From Capitella teleta (taxonomy: Eukaryota > Annelida > Polychaeta > Capitellidae), in contig KB312525.1 in assembly GCA_000328365.1 (NCBI GenBank), positions 142,401 to 206,400 on the forward strand: DNA of 64,000 nucleotides, written 5' to 3'. The translations under genes and the position numbers were made by a program. The notes beneath the pieces were generated by a model, which saw only the letters and a program-made list of their open reading frames with translations, searched no databases and had not been told where the DNA came from. Positions 11,301 to 23,000 of this stretch are shown piece by piece. The first letter of the stretch is position 1, and the number at the start of each line of letters is the position of its first letter.

Positions 11301-14300
11301 CACTGCTGTGGATCTTGTCTTGTGTCAAGATCAAACCCGACGCATTCAGCGTTATTCACACACGCGGTCTTGCACTCGGACTCAGAACTGGCATCAACGT
11401 CCCTTTCGCCGTTATTTCCACGCATATTAGAATACTTCTGCCAAACGGGGCACTCTGAAAGAACAGTAATCCCAATTAATTACTGTTCCACACACGCATA
11501 ATGGGCTTCAATTGGGTTACTCAAGCTGTATTATTATAGTTCCTGAAATATAATTATTAGTGACCAGATACCTTTACCACCACCAAGATAGCACCGGTTA
11601 ATTATATGCAGAGTGACGTCGTTTGCTTTCCGAGTTTTCCAAATGTTCGATTCTTGTAAGTGCAACCAACAGAAGGAATCAGTCGATTTAGAGTCTAAAT
11701 CCACGCCAAAGCAATCTGGGTTTGAAACACATTCCTGCTGGCATTGCTTGGCAGTCTTCAAGGCCTGAGAAGGCGTACCTCCACTGCCTGCGATATCAGG
11801 CAGCGTGTCCCAGGCTGTTCGGCATGCTGTTAGGGGAAGGACTTTTCAATCACTCATTCACAACAATCCAACACCGTTTAATTCGACAACTTGATTACAG
11901 ATATTATGATTGTAAAATTTATAATTGCATTGGATATATATTAGGAACAAAATTATTCTGACAGATGAATGCAAAGCAAAGCACTTACCCGATTTACCAA
12001 AAGCAATGCCGTTGTTTGTTAGGTTAGTTTAAGCAGAAGCAGCAAAAAGGAATCCATTTGACAGCAATGAACAGAATAATGTGATACAAAGTGAATAAAA
12101 CATAACAGCAAATGCAGGTATTGATAACACTGCTATTCTAAATCCAGCATAACCTTTAGTTGTTCTGGTAGTTGCTACAGAGAAAACATCACCATTTATA
12201 AGTCCGGTAGGCATACAGCTTCGTTTAAAAGTAATAATTTGTAGATATATTCAGCAACACAGCAATTATAAGGTATAACGAACCTTTAGGTGGGCAGCGG
12301 TCTTCCAGCACATAATGGTTCACCCCAGTCAGAGGCTCAGTTTCCTGGATGCTTCCAATGAACAAGTAGCAAACAACGTCGGCCTCAAGGGTATTATAGT
12401 CGATTCCCTTGCAGTCTGAAGTAGCCACACATTCAGCTTGACAACCGGCCAAGGTGTTGATATTTCCCCTGGAAACGCCACCGAAGGCCCTGGTGTTGAT
12501 CGATGTGGACCAGATTGGTGATCCACATGCTGTGTAAAATCACATAGTAGTATATAATTTTAAATTTGACTTTTTGAACTTACGTGAGTATGTAGTGAGC
12601 GATGTGGTTTCTGGGTCACACTTGGTATCTATTGCAACCTTCACTAAATCTGTGACACCTGATAACTCATTGAAGTAATTCACGCCGTAGATTCTGCTGC
12701 TGCTGCCTACAATACTCTCTAATTCTGCCCTGTTTACGCCTTCAGTTACTCCCACGGCTGCAGAGAAACATTCAACAGTGCTTGATTATCATTCAAAGGA
12801 TGGATCATACCAATCGTGTAAACATCCCTCGCTCTCAAATCCGCAATTTCCTCTGGGAGATCATCGGCCCATGTGTTCGTTGTGTACCCATCGGTGATCA
12901 GGATGAGGACATCCTTGTAGCCATCTCTGTTTCCATTTGCAGAAGACAGGGCAGAGTCAAGAGAGACCTTCAGGCCAGCAGGGGTATTGGTCTCACCGCC
13001 AGCATACGGCAACGTCTCAACCTATTACGGGAGTGTCATCTTCAGCGTGTAAAGAATATGTAAAACTTACAGTTGAGATGAGTCCTTCAGGATCATACTG
13101 GTTGAGAGTGTAGCGTAGCTGAGCATCATTGCTGAAGGTCACAATGGACACGCGGTCGTAGTTCGGGCTGTCCATGTTGAAGGCCTCTGTGATCAACATG
13201 CTAACAAAGCTTGTGATGAGTTCCCAATTGTTCTGATTTGCGGGCTCATTGTCACGAATGCTCCCAGAACTGTCAATGAGGATAACGATGTCAGCAAAGC
13301 AGTGATCCGGTGCTGCGGTTTCTGCATATATGGTTGTAGCTGCAAATAAGAAAACCAATTTTCATACCATGTGTGGTTAAATAAGAGGATGAATACCAGG
13401 TGTGGTACTGAGGAGGGCTGGGTCAGTACATCTGCGGCGAGAGTAGTGAGAAGATTGAGAATTGAATTCTGGGAAACCAATTCCATCCAGGTAGAGTTTG
13501 CAGCTGAGAGATCCTGCTTTTGGCGAGCTGATGTAATCGAAGCCTTCACAGATATCGTAAGACAGACAGCGAGCCTGGCAACCAGCAAGGGTGGTAATTC
13601 CGCTCTGGCCGACTGAGCCTGATCCTCCAGATTGTTCGGTAAACTCAGCGAATGAGTCCTCACAAGAAACTGTAAATATCATCAGAGGTAACGCTGCACA
13701 ACGCTTTCACTCACGCAGAACGCCTACCTCCACAGGCCAACTCATAACGGTCGCAGCATGTAGTGTACTGGCGGTCAATGTTGACGGTATGGAAATAACA
13801 TTCTTCATCGGCAGTGTTCCAGTCAGCAGCTTGGCAAAAGTCGTCTTCGTAGCATCTACGGATGCAATCTCCTGATGACATTGTACCCTTTGATGATCCG
13901 CCGAGTCCATTGACGCCACGAATTGTGTACATCCAACAGATTTCAACAGGAGGTGTGCTTTGACTTGCAGCGGCTGAAATTAAAAAAAAAATATTAAACC
14001 AAGGAACCAACTGTAATTCAGAAGTATCAATATTTGGACATCAGTTGCGATACTTACTTTGTGTCACGCCTAAAATGCAAAGATAATCAGGATTAGTTAT
14101 GATGAGTATTTTCCCAGGTATGTAACCTACTTGGGCATCGGTCAGTCAGTTGATACTGGTTCACATTGGCCCTAGAATTCTGCTTATCGAAATCAGCTGC
14201 ATCAAAATGAAGCCAGCAAAGCACGCTGCCAGCATTGTAATCGATGTCGGCACCAAAACATGTGATGTCAGCGACACATGTTTCCAGGCACACCACTTCA

Positions 14301-17300
14301 GATGTTATATCGCCGTATGATTGTGCTCCATCAGACGAAGTGTCTTCGAAAATGTTGAAGGTGGCATCACCGCAAGCTATAGGTTATCAGAAGATCTCAT
14401 GTGGAGGGCTTACATTTTGGGTGACAGGTCTTACCTGTAGCCGTGCTACTACCAAGGGTTGAAGCTGTCGTGGTGGTGATTGCTGTAGAGAACATACAAA
14501 CAATGAATTATACTCAAAAGAACAATGGGCTTACATGTACACCTCTCCACAAGTGTGTAATGGTTGACACCTGAACTAGAGGCAATGTCATTGAGGTCCT
14601 CCAGGGAATAGTACAGCCAGCAAAGGGTGTTTCCAGTGCGAAGGTCAATATCGGCGCCCACACAGTTGATATCAGCGTTGCAGAAGGCGAGACAAGCGTC
14701 TTGAGTAAGAATGTCAGCGCGCTCTGTGGCGCCTGATCCGTGCGTGTTCTCTAGTACAGAGTATTCAGTCGTGCAACCCGGACACCTGTCCAACAAGACC
14801 CAGTGGTCCACCCCAGTTTCGGCCACTCTGGTGGCAAGATTGCTTTCCGTTTCATGAATCCAGCATGTAACGGCAACGCTGGCCCTTGTGTCAATGTCGA
14901 CGGCCACACAGCTCTCAAGGCTGATGCATTCATTCAGACATTCGTTGAGGTCAGTGATGGCTGAATATCCAACCGCCCCATAAGCCTTCTGGTTCTGGTA
15001 AATATCCCAGGAGGGTTCTCCACAGGCTGAAGCGGTAGAACCAACGGTCGAGGCAACGGCTGAAATGAACAGTAGGAGTATATCGGCTGGGTTCAAAGAC
15101 TTAAAACTCACTTAATGGACATCTGTCGACCAGAAGAGAGTGAGTGACTCCACTCTCGGACCTGACATTGTTCAGGTCAACCCCCTCATAAAACAACCAG
15201 CAGTAGGTTGTTCCAGTGTTGCTGTCGAGATCGACGCCAAGGCAGTTGGACTCAAAGACGCACTGAGCTTCGCAGGCAGTCTGTGTAGTCAGAGAAGCGA
15301 AAGGTATTCCACCAGAAATCGCGGTATCCTCTTGGTACTCCCAGATTGGATCAAGACAGACTGCGAGGAGAATCATTAAACTATTTGTCTAAATATGAAG
15401 ACCCAGTTTGCTGAGAAGCTGGCATGCCGAAGTGGCATACATACCTGAAACACCTGTAAAGACACATTAATTAAAATATGTTGCTCATTGTCTTCTAGTA
15501 ACATACTTGATGACAATGTGGATGTGGGGCACCTATCGATGAGGCGGGCTTGTTCGATGCCAGATGCTGTCTCGGAATTAGCCTCGAAAGATTGACTGAA
15601 ATGCAGCCAGCAGAAGACGCTTCCGGTGCTGTCCATGTCGGCTCCAAAGCACTCGCTGTTTGCGGAACAAGAGTCCAAGCAGTCTTGTCTTTGTGTGATT
15701 CCATCCTGCTGCTGAGCGCCGATCGACCGAGTGTTGGGATAGAAATCGTACACAGCCGGCAGGCAAGCTGAAATCCGAAATGTACACGTGCAGCCTCAAC
15801 GGCTATTCACTTACTTGGAGAACCTGAAACTGAAATAAAGAATAATTGAGTAAATACTTTGCTTGTGATTGCCACTATTATACTAACCAGTTGTCGCTGC
15901 AGTTGTTGTGGAAGCTGGAAAAAAAAAACGAACACTTGAATAATGTATTCATTGATCGATTTTTTAGTAAGTAGGCCTAATGCTAATTTTCCACCACTTC
16001 ACAATCATGCAACCAACAAGAACGGAGAACAACATGCTTTTTGTTCCACCCAGAAGACCAAGAGCAAGATACATTGGACTAACAGCCGACCAGAAAGTAG
16101 AATCAGAGAACTCCATGACGCTTCCCAAATAAAGCTTTCACCAAAGAATTTGTGGATAGAAGAAAGTACGGGTGCTAAAATGTTTCTCATGCATGAATGC
16201 ACCCTGCTTCCATGGCCTACCCATCGTTATACGCGTCGTTCGCGCTGTTTGAGGCACGCGCATCGTGGTACGCGTGCTGACTTCTGTCGTGGAAGTGCGT
16301 TCTGTTGAAAGATAAGCAATTCGCCCGTGTATGACAACGAAATGAGCGTCTAACCAACATAGCACCTGTGAAGAACGACGTTGGTAATGTCATACACAAC
16401 CCGTGTATTGTGAAGTGTCGCGTTGCTCAAGTGGTGCCAGCACAGCGTGTGTTGAGGAACATTGTCGATGTCAGCGCCATAGCATTGAATATCAGACACA
16501 CACGCAAACAAGCACTCTTCTTCAGTGAGGATGCTTCTCATTTCTGTGCCTCCTATCCCACCTAGATTTCCTCGAAACTCCCAAAATATTTGGCATTCTA
16601 GCAAAGATTATGAGAGAATACGATGAGGATGTTTGTGTGGCCTTCATACCAATCTCATTTGATGGTGTGGCTAATCCGTCTACTGTTTACAAAAGAAACG
16701 TCAGCTAAAGGTGAGAGTTACACGTGATTAATGCTAACCAGGCTGGCATTTGTTTACTAGGACAGCGTTTGTAATGTTGTAGTCGACTCGTGTGTTATAC
16801 AGAGTGCCGTTTGAGAAATGCAACCAGCAGAGTGAGTTTGCTGAGTCATAGTCAAGATCAACTCCAACACAATCTGCATGAGCCTCACAAGATCTGAGGC
16901 ACTCAGCTTTTGATGAAATGTCTTCTCGGGCAACTCCTCCAATTCCCCCGTGGTTTGGGTAGAACTGCCATTCTGCCTCACAATCTGTCAGTAGGCCCAG
17001 CACGAACATGCATATCACTGTATTATCAACACAAACCGTTGCGACAGCGATTAACAAGTATTGCATGTGTAACACCAGGCGAATTCACCGTTTCAGACAA
17101 GCTATCTTGTGATAGATGTAGCCAACACAGTGGGTGCTCTGCGTGGTGCACATCCACTCCAACGCAATCTTCATTGAGCAGACAAAATTGCAAACATTCG
17201 TCTGTAGTGAAGATACTGTCTACACTCTCTGCTTCTGGCCCTCTGATGTCATCCAGAAATTGCCAAACCACTTGGCAATCTGCAAGAACATTCGTTTTTT

Positions 17301-19965
17301 TCTGGACAGTCAGACACAATGGGCAGAAACCAATGCCACATGCACGAAGCCATGCAATAGGAGTACAGCAAGGAACAAAAGTAACCACTGGACTAGAGCC
17401 TCCTCCACCTGAATACCTTCTGGGGGACACTGCTTGAGCAAACGACTGTGATCTACCATCATCGCAGGTACCACGTTGTTCAGGTCTTGCTTGTCTATGT
17501 GTATCCAACACAGTACCAGACTATCATCAGTGTGATCTAAGTCAACTGCAATGCATTCAGCATTGGATTCACACACATCATAGCACTCCTGGGTTGTCAT
17601 GGCAAAATCAACAGGAATGCCACCCCAAGCTCTCATGTCATTCCGGGTCAGCCATACTATCTCGCATTCATCTGCGGGTTCTACTCACAAATAGCTGGCT
17701 ATCGGGTTACCATTCAAGTGAAATACTTACCAGTAGTTGATTCTGTTTGAAAGAAAGATACTCGTTTAGAATTTAGGATTAATCAGTTAGCTTTTCAACA
17801 CATACCACAAGACACGAATTCAAAAGATGTGACACCGTTATTGAACGTGTAAGTCAAGCCTCCGGATGAGTGCAGGTAGCATCCATATTCATCACTGTAT
17901 TCCACGGCAAAACAGTCGGGTTGTACTTCAATGCAAGCTTGAAGACAAGAATCTCTTGTAGTGGAGCCTTGTACAAGAGTTGCTCCAGACGCTGCCTGAT
18001 TGTCAATTTGTGTAAAGGTGCATTGGTTGTAAGCTAAATTGAAAATAAACTCAGCAGAGTGAAGAAAACAAATTACTTTCACAGCTACTCACTGATGGTA
18101 AACGTTACTGCACCTAAATAAAGAAGGGGGTGATTATGTATGGTATCCGTAAGTATGTCATAATACTAACTGCAAGCGTTTAGCTCATATAGTGTGTAGC
18201 CAGTATTGGAGCTCTTGGATGTTTTATAAGTGTCGTCGTTGTGAGCATAGCAGCCTAAGTTGGAACTGTATTCAACCGCTTTGCAAGTATCTGTGTCGAT
18301 ACAATACTGAAGACAGCCCTCGTATTGCACGTCGGAGATAGGTTGAGCGCCAGGAGCATTAGTGTCGACGTATTGGGTAAAGTTGCAGTTAGCAAAGACT
18401 AAAGAGGAATAAAGAGTCAATTACAGGAATGAAGATGATCACTCGTCAAAGTACCTATCATAGTTCCAGTTGAGGCTGTTGAAGAAAGATTTAATGACCG
18501 TAAATAATATAAATGACGATGTCAATACTCACCGCATGACTGCACTTCAAACAAAGTCACTCCTGCTCTGTCTGCAATCGTGTTTTTGTAATCAGTGGAC
18601 GAATGAAGGTAACATCCGTTTTCAGTGCTGTATTCCACAGCTTTGCATGTATCGCGTTGGTCTTCACACGCTTGTAGACAAGCATTTCGAGAGGAAACTC
18701 CAGACACCGCTGTAGCTCCATTTGCGGCTTTATCAACAGACTGGAGGTACACGCACGAGCCATACGCTGTAAGTAAATTGTGCAATTAAGGGCATTCTTG
18801 TACAATCTGTATTTGAGTATTGGTATTCAACTCACTAATTTGTTGAGTGGCAGCTGAAATGAACACCAAGTTAGAACGATAATGTTACAAGGTATGCAGC
18901 TCAGATCTTACCACAGTTGGCCTGATCCTTGATGTAAAGATTTGTGCCAATTTGTTCATTGCGAGTGTTCAAGTGTTGCTCGTCGTAATGGTACCAGCAT
19001 TTTTCAACAGCAATGTCGTAATCCAATGCCACACACTGACTGTTATCTTGGCAATTCTCCAGACACTCATCAGCAGCCTTGTCGCTAACGACTGTGACCG
19101 ATCCATCTAAATGGCTATCCTTATACAGGATCCATGTACACCCGTTGTGATCTGAGGCAGATTTATATTGATACACATTATCCACTATTTAAGAATCATT
19201 TGCTTACCGTAGACTGTTGCTGGAAGAAGAGAAAGAAGCAATTCAGGTAAATTTGTCAAGCATTAGGCCAATGTAAACTTACAGTTATCGCAGGTCTTCC
19301 TGTTGATGACGTACAGGTTTGTTCCAGCTTGATCGTCAATGTCCTGGATGTCGTTAATCTGAGTGTGAGTCCAGCATTCTCTGTTAGCTGTGACGAAATC
19401 GACAGCGACACAGCTGGAGTTCACTCTGCACGCCTCCAAGCACGAATCGAGGTTATTCTGTTCCACACCATAATTGCTACCGATTGCATGGCGATCGGTG
19501 TATTTTGACCACGTACATTGGGCAATGCTTTCAGATGTAGCTGTAAGAATTTGATACCCTGAATCATTAGCCTATTCCATCATCAAAAACGCATACCGCA
19601 TTGATCAATCGTGTACTGGGTGACACCAGTTTTCTCCGCTTGTGAGGTCAAGTAACTCGACCCTCGATGCATCCAGCACCCATCCGCGTCGCTGTAGTCT
19701 AAAGCTTGGCAACGATTGTCTTCTGGCTCGGCCTGCGCTTCTGAACAAGCCTTCAAACAGTTTTCAACGCCGTCCTCTCCAACTTGAGAAGCGCCCTGAG
19801 AGGCAGTATTCGCGGCAGCTTTGTAGTGACAATTGCCTGCAGCTGTCGATTGAAATAATCATTAACTCGATATGAAACTACACTATTGTGTAACATACTT
19901 TGTGTGTGTGCAAAGCAGACGAACCCTAACATGAGGGCCGACTGCAGTAGTAGGGATATCCGCAT
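2331..19965 (-). CDS. Giant secreted mosaic protein: ~37 PAN/Apple modules plus one vWA domain
   Basis: The gene starts with a 22-residue signal peptide (MRISLLLQSALMLGFVCFA) in exon 1 (19899-19965). About 37 PAN/Apple-like modules of 75-90 residues follow, each with six cysteines in the pattern C...CLxxC...C...C(W/Y)xH...C. Almost every module is one exon bounded by phase-1 introns and separated by short Ser/Thr-rich linker exons. A vWA domain (12584-13339) sits between modules 17 and 18. I estimate 3,300-3,500 residues. PAN modules bind proteins or carbohydrates, and vWA domains with a MIDAS bind ligands through a metal, so an extracellular adhesive, mucus or matrix protein is the likely role; this is inference. 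A TATATATA box lies at 20062-20070. The 3' end is uncertain: the last recognised module ends in a phase-1 GTAAAA donor, and read-through stops at 2331. It could be two adjacent genes, but I see no second promoter or signal exon inside. Confidence 0.8.
2351..4971 (-). other. PAN modules 33-37, C-terminal part of the giant gene
   Basis: Exons: M33 4744-4971, M34 4190-4426, M35 3828-4052, M36 3403-3639, M37 2351-2593. Linkers include an 18-base exon near 4556-4573 (ASTTI) and a 42-base exon 3209-3250 (TSATEPTPVE). M36 reads straight into a stop at 3398 unless the GTTAGT donor after 3403 is used. The linker and M37 downstream both fit phase 1, so I favour splicing, but M36 could be the end of one isoform. 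M37 ends in a phase-1 donor, or stops at 2331 by read-through. Confidence 0.7.
3650..3830. repeat. Degenerate tandem repeat, about 33 bases x 5, in an intron
   Basis: Five imperfect copies of a unit around TTAGCGCTACATTCATCATA lie between the exons of M35 and M36. Copies start near 3657, 3695, 3729, 3763 and 3792. They are diverged, so the array is not recent. Confidence 0.55.
7500..7750. repeat. Dispersed-repeat-like segment in a PAN intron
   Basis: This intronic stretch between M28 and M27 does not resemble neighbouring introns. It is GC-richer, with runs such as GGCCCGGGACTGGGG and a TTTATCCTGCATACC motif reminiscent of SINE bodies. It is probably inserted repeat DNA of unknown family. 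Confidence 0.35.
7750..7835 (-). pseudogene. Relic of a PAN exon (5' part only)
   Basis: On the minus strand the sequence reads VYEGCKFVVSEDN, closely matching the start of M27 (VYEGCNFVISEDM, 8458-8497), together with the preceding intron and acceptor. After about 13 residues the similarity ends and the rest of the module is missing. It sits between two repeat insertions, so it looks like a PAN exon copy broken after a duplication. This is a host gene fragment. Confidence 0.6.
7855..7985 (-). mobile_element. tRNA-derived SINE head
   Basis: On the minus strand there is an A-box-like TGGCTCAGCCGGTT and a B-box-like GGTCCCGGGTTCGAGAGCC at tRNA spacing. This is the RNA polymerase III promoter of a tRNA-derived SINE. 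It lies in the intron beside the broken PAN exon. It does not fold as a full tRNA, so it is not a tRNA gene. Confidence 0.6.
10206..12529 (-). other. PAN modules 18-23 of the giant gene
   Basis: Exons: M18 12284-12529, M19 11578-11826, M20 11191-11454, M21 10889-11134, M22 10577-10834, M23 10206-10439. M20-M22 belong to the CPVWxKxEN...CVGFDL...CWLH subtype. M23 is the CNF...CKAVEYSEKDKCWMH subtype. M20 and M22 carry their Thr/Ser linker in the same exon as the module. The gap from 11830 to 12284 holds one likely linker exon near 12152-12173 (TTRTTK) and otherwise non-coding DNA. Confidence 0.75.
12584..13339 (-). other. von Willebrand factor A domain inside the PAN gene
   Basis: Three exons (13071-13339, 12811-13021, 12584-12757) encode a vWA domain. 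The MIDAS residues are visible: DSSGSI after the first strand, a Thr in GGETNT, and Asp in LILITDG. The MIDAS therefore looks intact and could bind a divalent cation and an acidic ligand. The outer boundaries are phase 1 and match the PAN exons on both sides. The first internal intron is phase 0 and the second phase 1, so the domain arrived as a multi-exon unit. A linker of about 10 residues (ATTIYAETAAP) precedes it. Confidence 0.85.
13397..16984 (-). other. PAN modules 9-17 of the giant gene
   Basis: Exons: M9 16739-16984, M10 16355-16597, M11 15507-15767, M12 15112-15360, M13 and M14 together 14535-15059, M15 14131-14376, M16 13728-13973, M17 13397-13669. Most are the CWLH subtype ending in (V/I)DRCP. 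M13 and M14 share one exon without an intron. M16 and M17 are the most divergent. Linker exons: 16650-16682, 16221-16301 (81 bases, Thr/Arg rich), 15888-15914, 15815-15829 (15 bases), 15445-15453 (9 bases), 14435-14482 and 14058-14069 (12 bases). Confidence 0.78.
17037..19899 (-). other. PAN modules 1-8 of the giant gene
   Basis: Exons as read from acceptor and donor sites: M1 19597-19842, M2 19283-19540, M3 18912-19151, M4 18533-18766, M5 18171-18398, M6 17806-18033, M7 17417-17671, M8 17037-17279. Each length fits a phase 1-1 exon. M4-M6 are the CxAVEYS...GCYxH subtype; M7 and M8 are the CVGVDxD...LCWxH subtype. Linker exons between them are 12-21 bases: 19208-19219, 18836-18853, 18455-18475, 18093-18113 and 17731-17742. 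The M8-M9 intron is only about 52 bases. Confidence 0.78.
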
Positions 19966-20061
19966 TTCAGTCTTGACTCTGGAAAAGATAAAATTGCATT
20001 CGTTGAAATACTGAGTTCAGAAACATAGAGTCAGCTCTCTGAAAAATTGCCTTCATTACAT

Positions 20062-20070
20062 GTATATATA
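20062..20070 (-). promoter_or_regulatory. TATA box of the giant PAN gene
   Basis: The minus strand reads GCTATATATACATG about 100 bases upstream of the ATG at 19965. This predicts a start site near 20030 and a 5' leader of roughly 65 bases. Confidence 0.5.
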
Positions 20071-20074
20071 GCTT

Positions 20075-23000
20075 CTAGATTCCTGTGCGAGGAGCATTCA
20101 AGCGTGAATACGTAAGTGTGCATTAGATACATTTATCAAATGATAAACATCTGCAGTGTGTTCGATAGAAGATGACACGAAGCCGTACTGAAAAAATATT
20201 AAACTTAATAATCGATACACTCGCGGAAGCGGACCACGTGGGCCTATAACCCCACCCGGGTAACATACTTGAAGTGAAACCATGCATAACCCACAAAGAG
20301 AGCATGCTGCAACCTTGCAATTGTTGACTGTGGCATGTTACAAACTTTAAATGTCCAACTTTAGGGTTTACATATCGGTACTGAATAGATGAATTTTAAT
20401 GTAGTTTGTGGTGTACTTGGGTTATTGAAAAGGTAAATAAATCGTTATATTATATGCTTATTGATTTTGAATTCCCTTCATTAACGTCAGGTTTGCACTA
20501 AAATCAGTTCTGCACGACTGAATTTCTCGACAGCTATGAAACTATTTCGCGGCACCTTTTGGGCGGAGTACGCACTACTGAGTGGTGATCATAATAATTA
20601 TACTTACAATTATTTCTACTGCAATAACGGATAGCCCAATGAAAAGAAACATGCCTTGCTCAATTACTAAACCAGATTTGCATTAATAGAGCTAAACAAT
20701 CGGACAAGGCAGATCGCAATAGACTGGCATGCAACCGAATCCCACTCTACCTTAGATTCCTGCTTATTCAGACAGCGTTCGAGTGATAACCAGTATATCC
20801 TACCTTGACTACTGATCGAGTACCGCCGACAGCCCCTCCCTTTGCTTGGCGCGCCTTACAAGTTAAAAGAAGTACGAACCAGAGTGACACAGTGATCGGT
20901 CTTTAACAAAGATTCACTTCAGACTCCAACTGCCAAAAAGGCACACACACAACCGGAGCAACCTTGAAACAATAATTTTGGTTAAATTCCACCTGCAATG
21001 TTCTCGGTCAGCAGAACGTTGCAGCAACTAGTCTCAGCTCCACTCAACTCGAACGAGTTGAATACATGTTCTTTTTTATGGTATTCGGCATGTAGCAGCC
21101 ATTACATTTGATGACTTTCTAACTGGTTTAACCCTCAAAGCTTTGGTCGTAACACAATCGTGGGCATACTCTCCTACTCTCATATACTCTGCTTGTGCAA
21201 CGTGGGTTAATTAATATTCAACGTTGATTGTAACACATGTAAAAGTAAAGGAATTAATAACTTCGGGAATACTATCAATTGTATCATATACTTCAATTGC
21301 CAAATCAATTAGATAAGTCTCAATTATCGGCTATTAGGTTCATGTTTCATTACGACAGAGAGGTATGCAACACGAAAAGGAAGTGAGCAGTCACGAATAA
21401 AGAGTAGCCTACAGGGAGAGGAAATTAGTCGACATCAAATACATACTTGTTTTTACGAAAGACTTTTACTTAAGAAGCTAGATTGAAAGGTTTTTGCTAA
21501 TAGGTGTAGATTACAATCTGGAGTGAACTACAATTAGTAAGATTGTTGTCATGAAATGATAGTCTAGCAAAAAAAAACAAAAAAAAACAAAAAAAACATC
21601 GACATGGGTTGCACCAACGAAATCATAACCCAATCAAACTTACCGGGTGACAACTTAAGCCTCTTTTCACCAAAGGAATTTCGCTTACTGGATGTGAATG
21701 CTATGTAAGGATACAAATACCCTATTCTACAGAAATAAACTCTAAAGCATTTCGCATTTCGTGGCACCAATGCAAGGAGTTCACATCGGGTCGGTCAATC
21801 CTTTACTGAACAGCGTCCATGGTGCGCTCTGGGGACAAGGGCTTTAAGAACCATGCACTCACCGCTCAAATATATAGTTTGCAAAGACACGGGTCATGTG
21901 AGATAAGTTATAAATCTATCTTATTCTGGCAGCCTGTAATGATGTGTTTGCGTTTGGTTGTCGATGTTTTCAATGATTCTTCAACTTTCTGCTCTGAGTA
22001 TTAAGTTCTATGAAAAGTACTTGGACATAACCTTTTTATTCGTCCTAGAGGGGCTTTGAGGTTGCTCAAGATTTTGGTTTATGCTATGATTAATTATGGG
22101 GGACATTTTACGTGTGCAGGGTTTCTGTGAGCGTATATGTATACAATTATGTAACATATTTTAATAGGCTAAGTATATATAGAGACAATGCCAACTCCGC
22201 GGGCTGTCCTCGATGCTATAACAAGTACCCAGTGGCAGGTACTCGTACAAAGAAACTGGACAAAGGAGAGAAGCAGCGTCATTGGCAACCGATCAAATAT
22301 CTTATGCCCAATGGTGCAGAAACGTAAAACGCTGGGATTACCGATAAACTCGAACAGACCGGAATGTGCTATAGTAGAAAGAGCCAACAGCAACCGCCAT
22401 TGACTAGAGAGTTAGTCAAGCGCAATCTTTAATTGCAATTTGAGATGCATGCATGTGGTTACAGAATCTAGTCGTGACTGCCGGGGAGGGGTCTGGGTAT
22501 GGGGTGTTGGCCGCTGCCATGCTGCCGAGCAGTCATTCAAGGCTCGGCGTGTGAACACCGGTGTCTGTTTGCCGATGCCCTCACTGGTGTTAGCATAATT
22601 CATGCATATACCGAACTTGAGTAAAAAAAAAAGTACTCTCCGATACTGAAACGAGTTTGTGTAGCACGCCAGTAAGCAAACGGCAATGCAAACAGAGTGG
22701 TCCCAATCTTCCTGAGAACTCTTCGAGAAATTCAGATTATCGGTTTGTAGGTATAGCTATAGCTATAGCTTGATTCTAAACGTCTTTTGTCGTGATTCAG
22801 CCCTTCCCAAATGAATAGAGAAAGTTTTTGCAGCGTTTACCTTATAAAATATACACTCGTCATACGACAAATAATCCTACACCTTGTTAACCAAATAAGC
22901 ATTGATGTAAGATTTTTTTCTTGGTTTGCATACTCCGTTCTTTTCCGTCACCTAGGGCTAGTCTTCTTACTAAAGATATAAATATAAACACCCAAAAAAT

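Noticed and set aside
22169-22403. Overlapping 71-74 codon frames on both strands near a TATATATAG
   Set aside because: The TATA-like motif is only about 10 bases from the plus ATG, and neither frame shows protein character.
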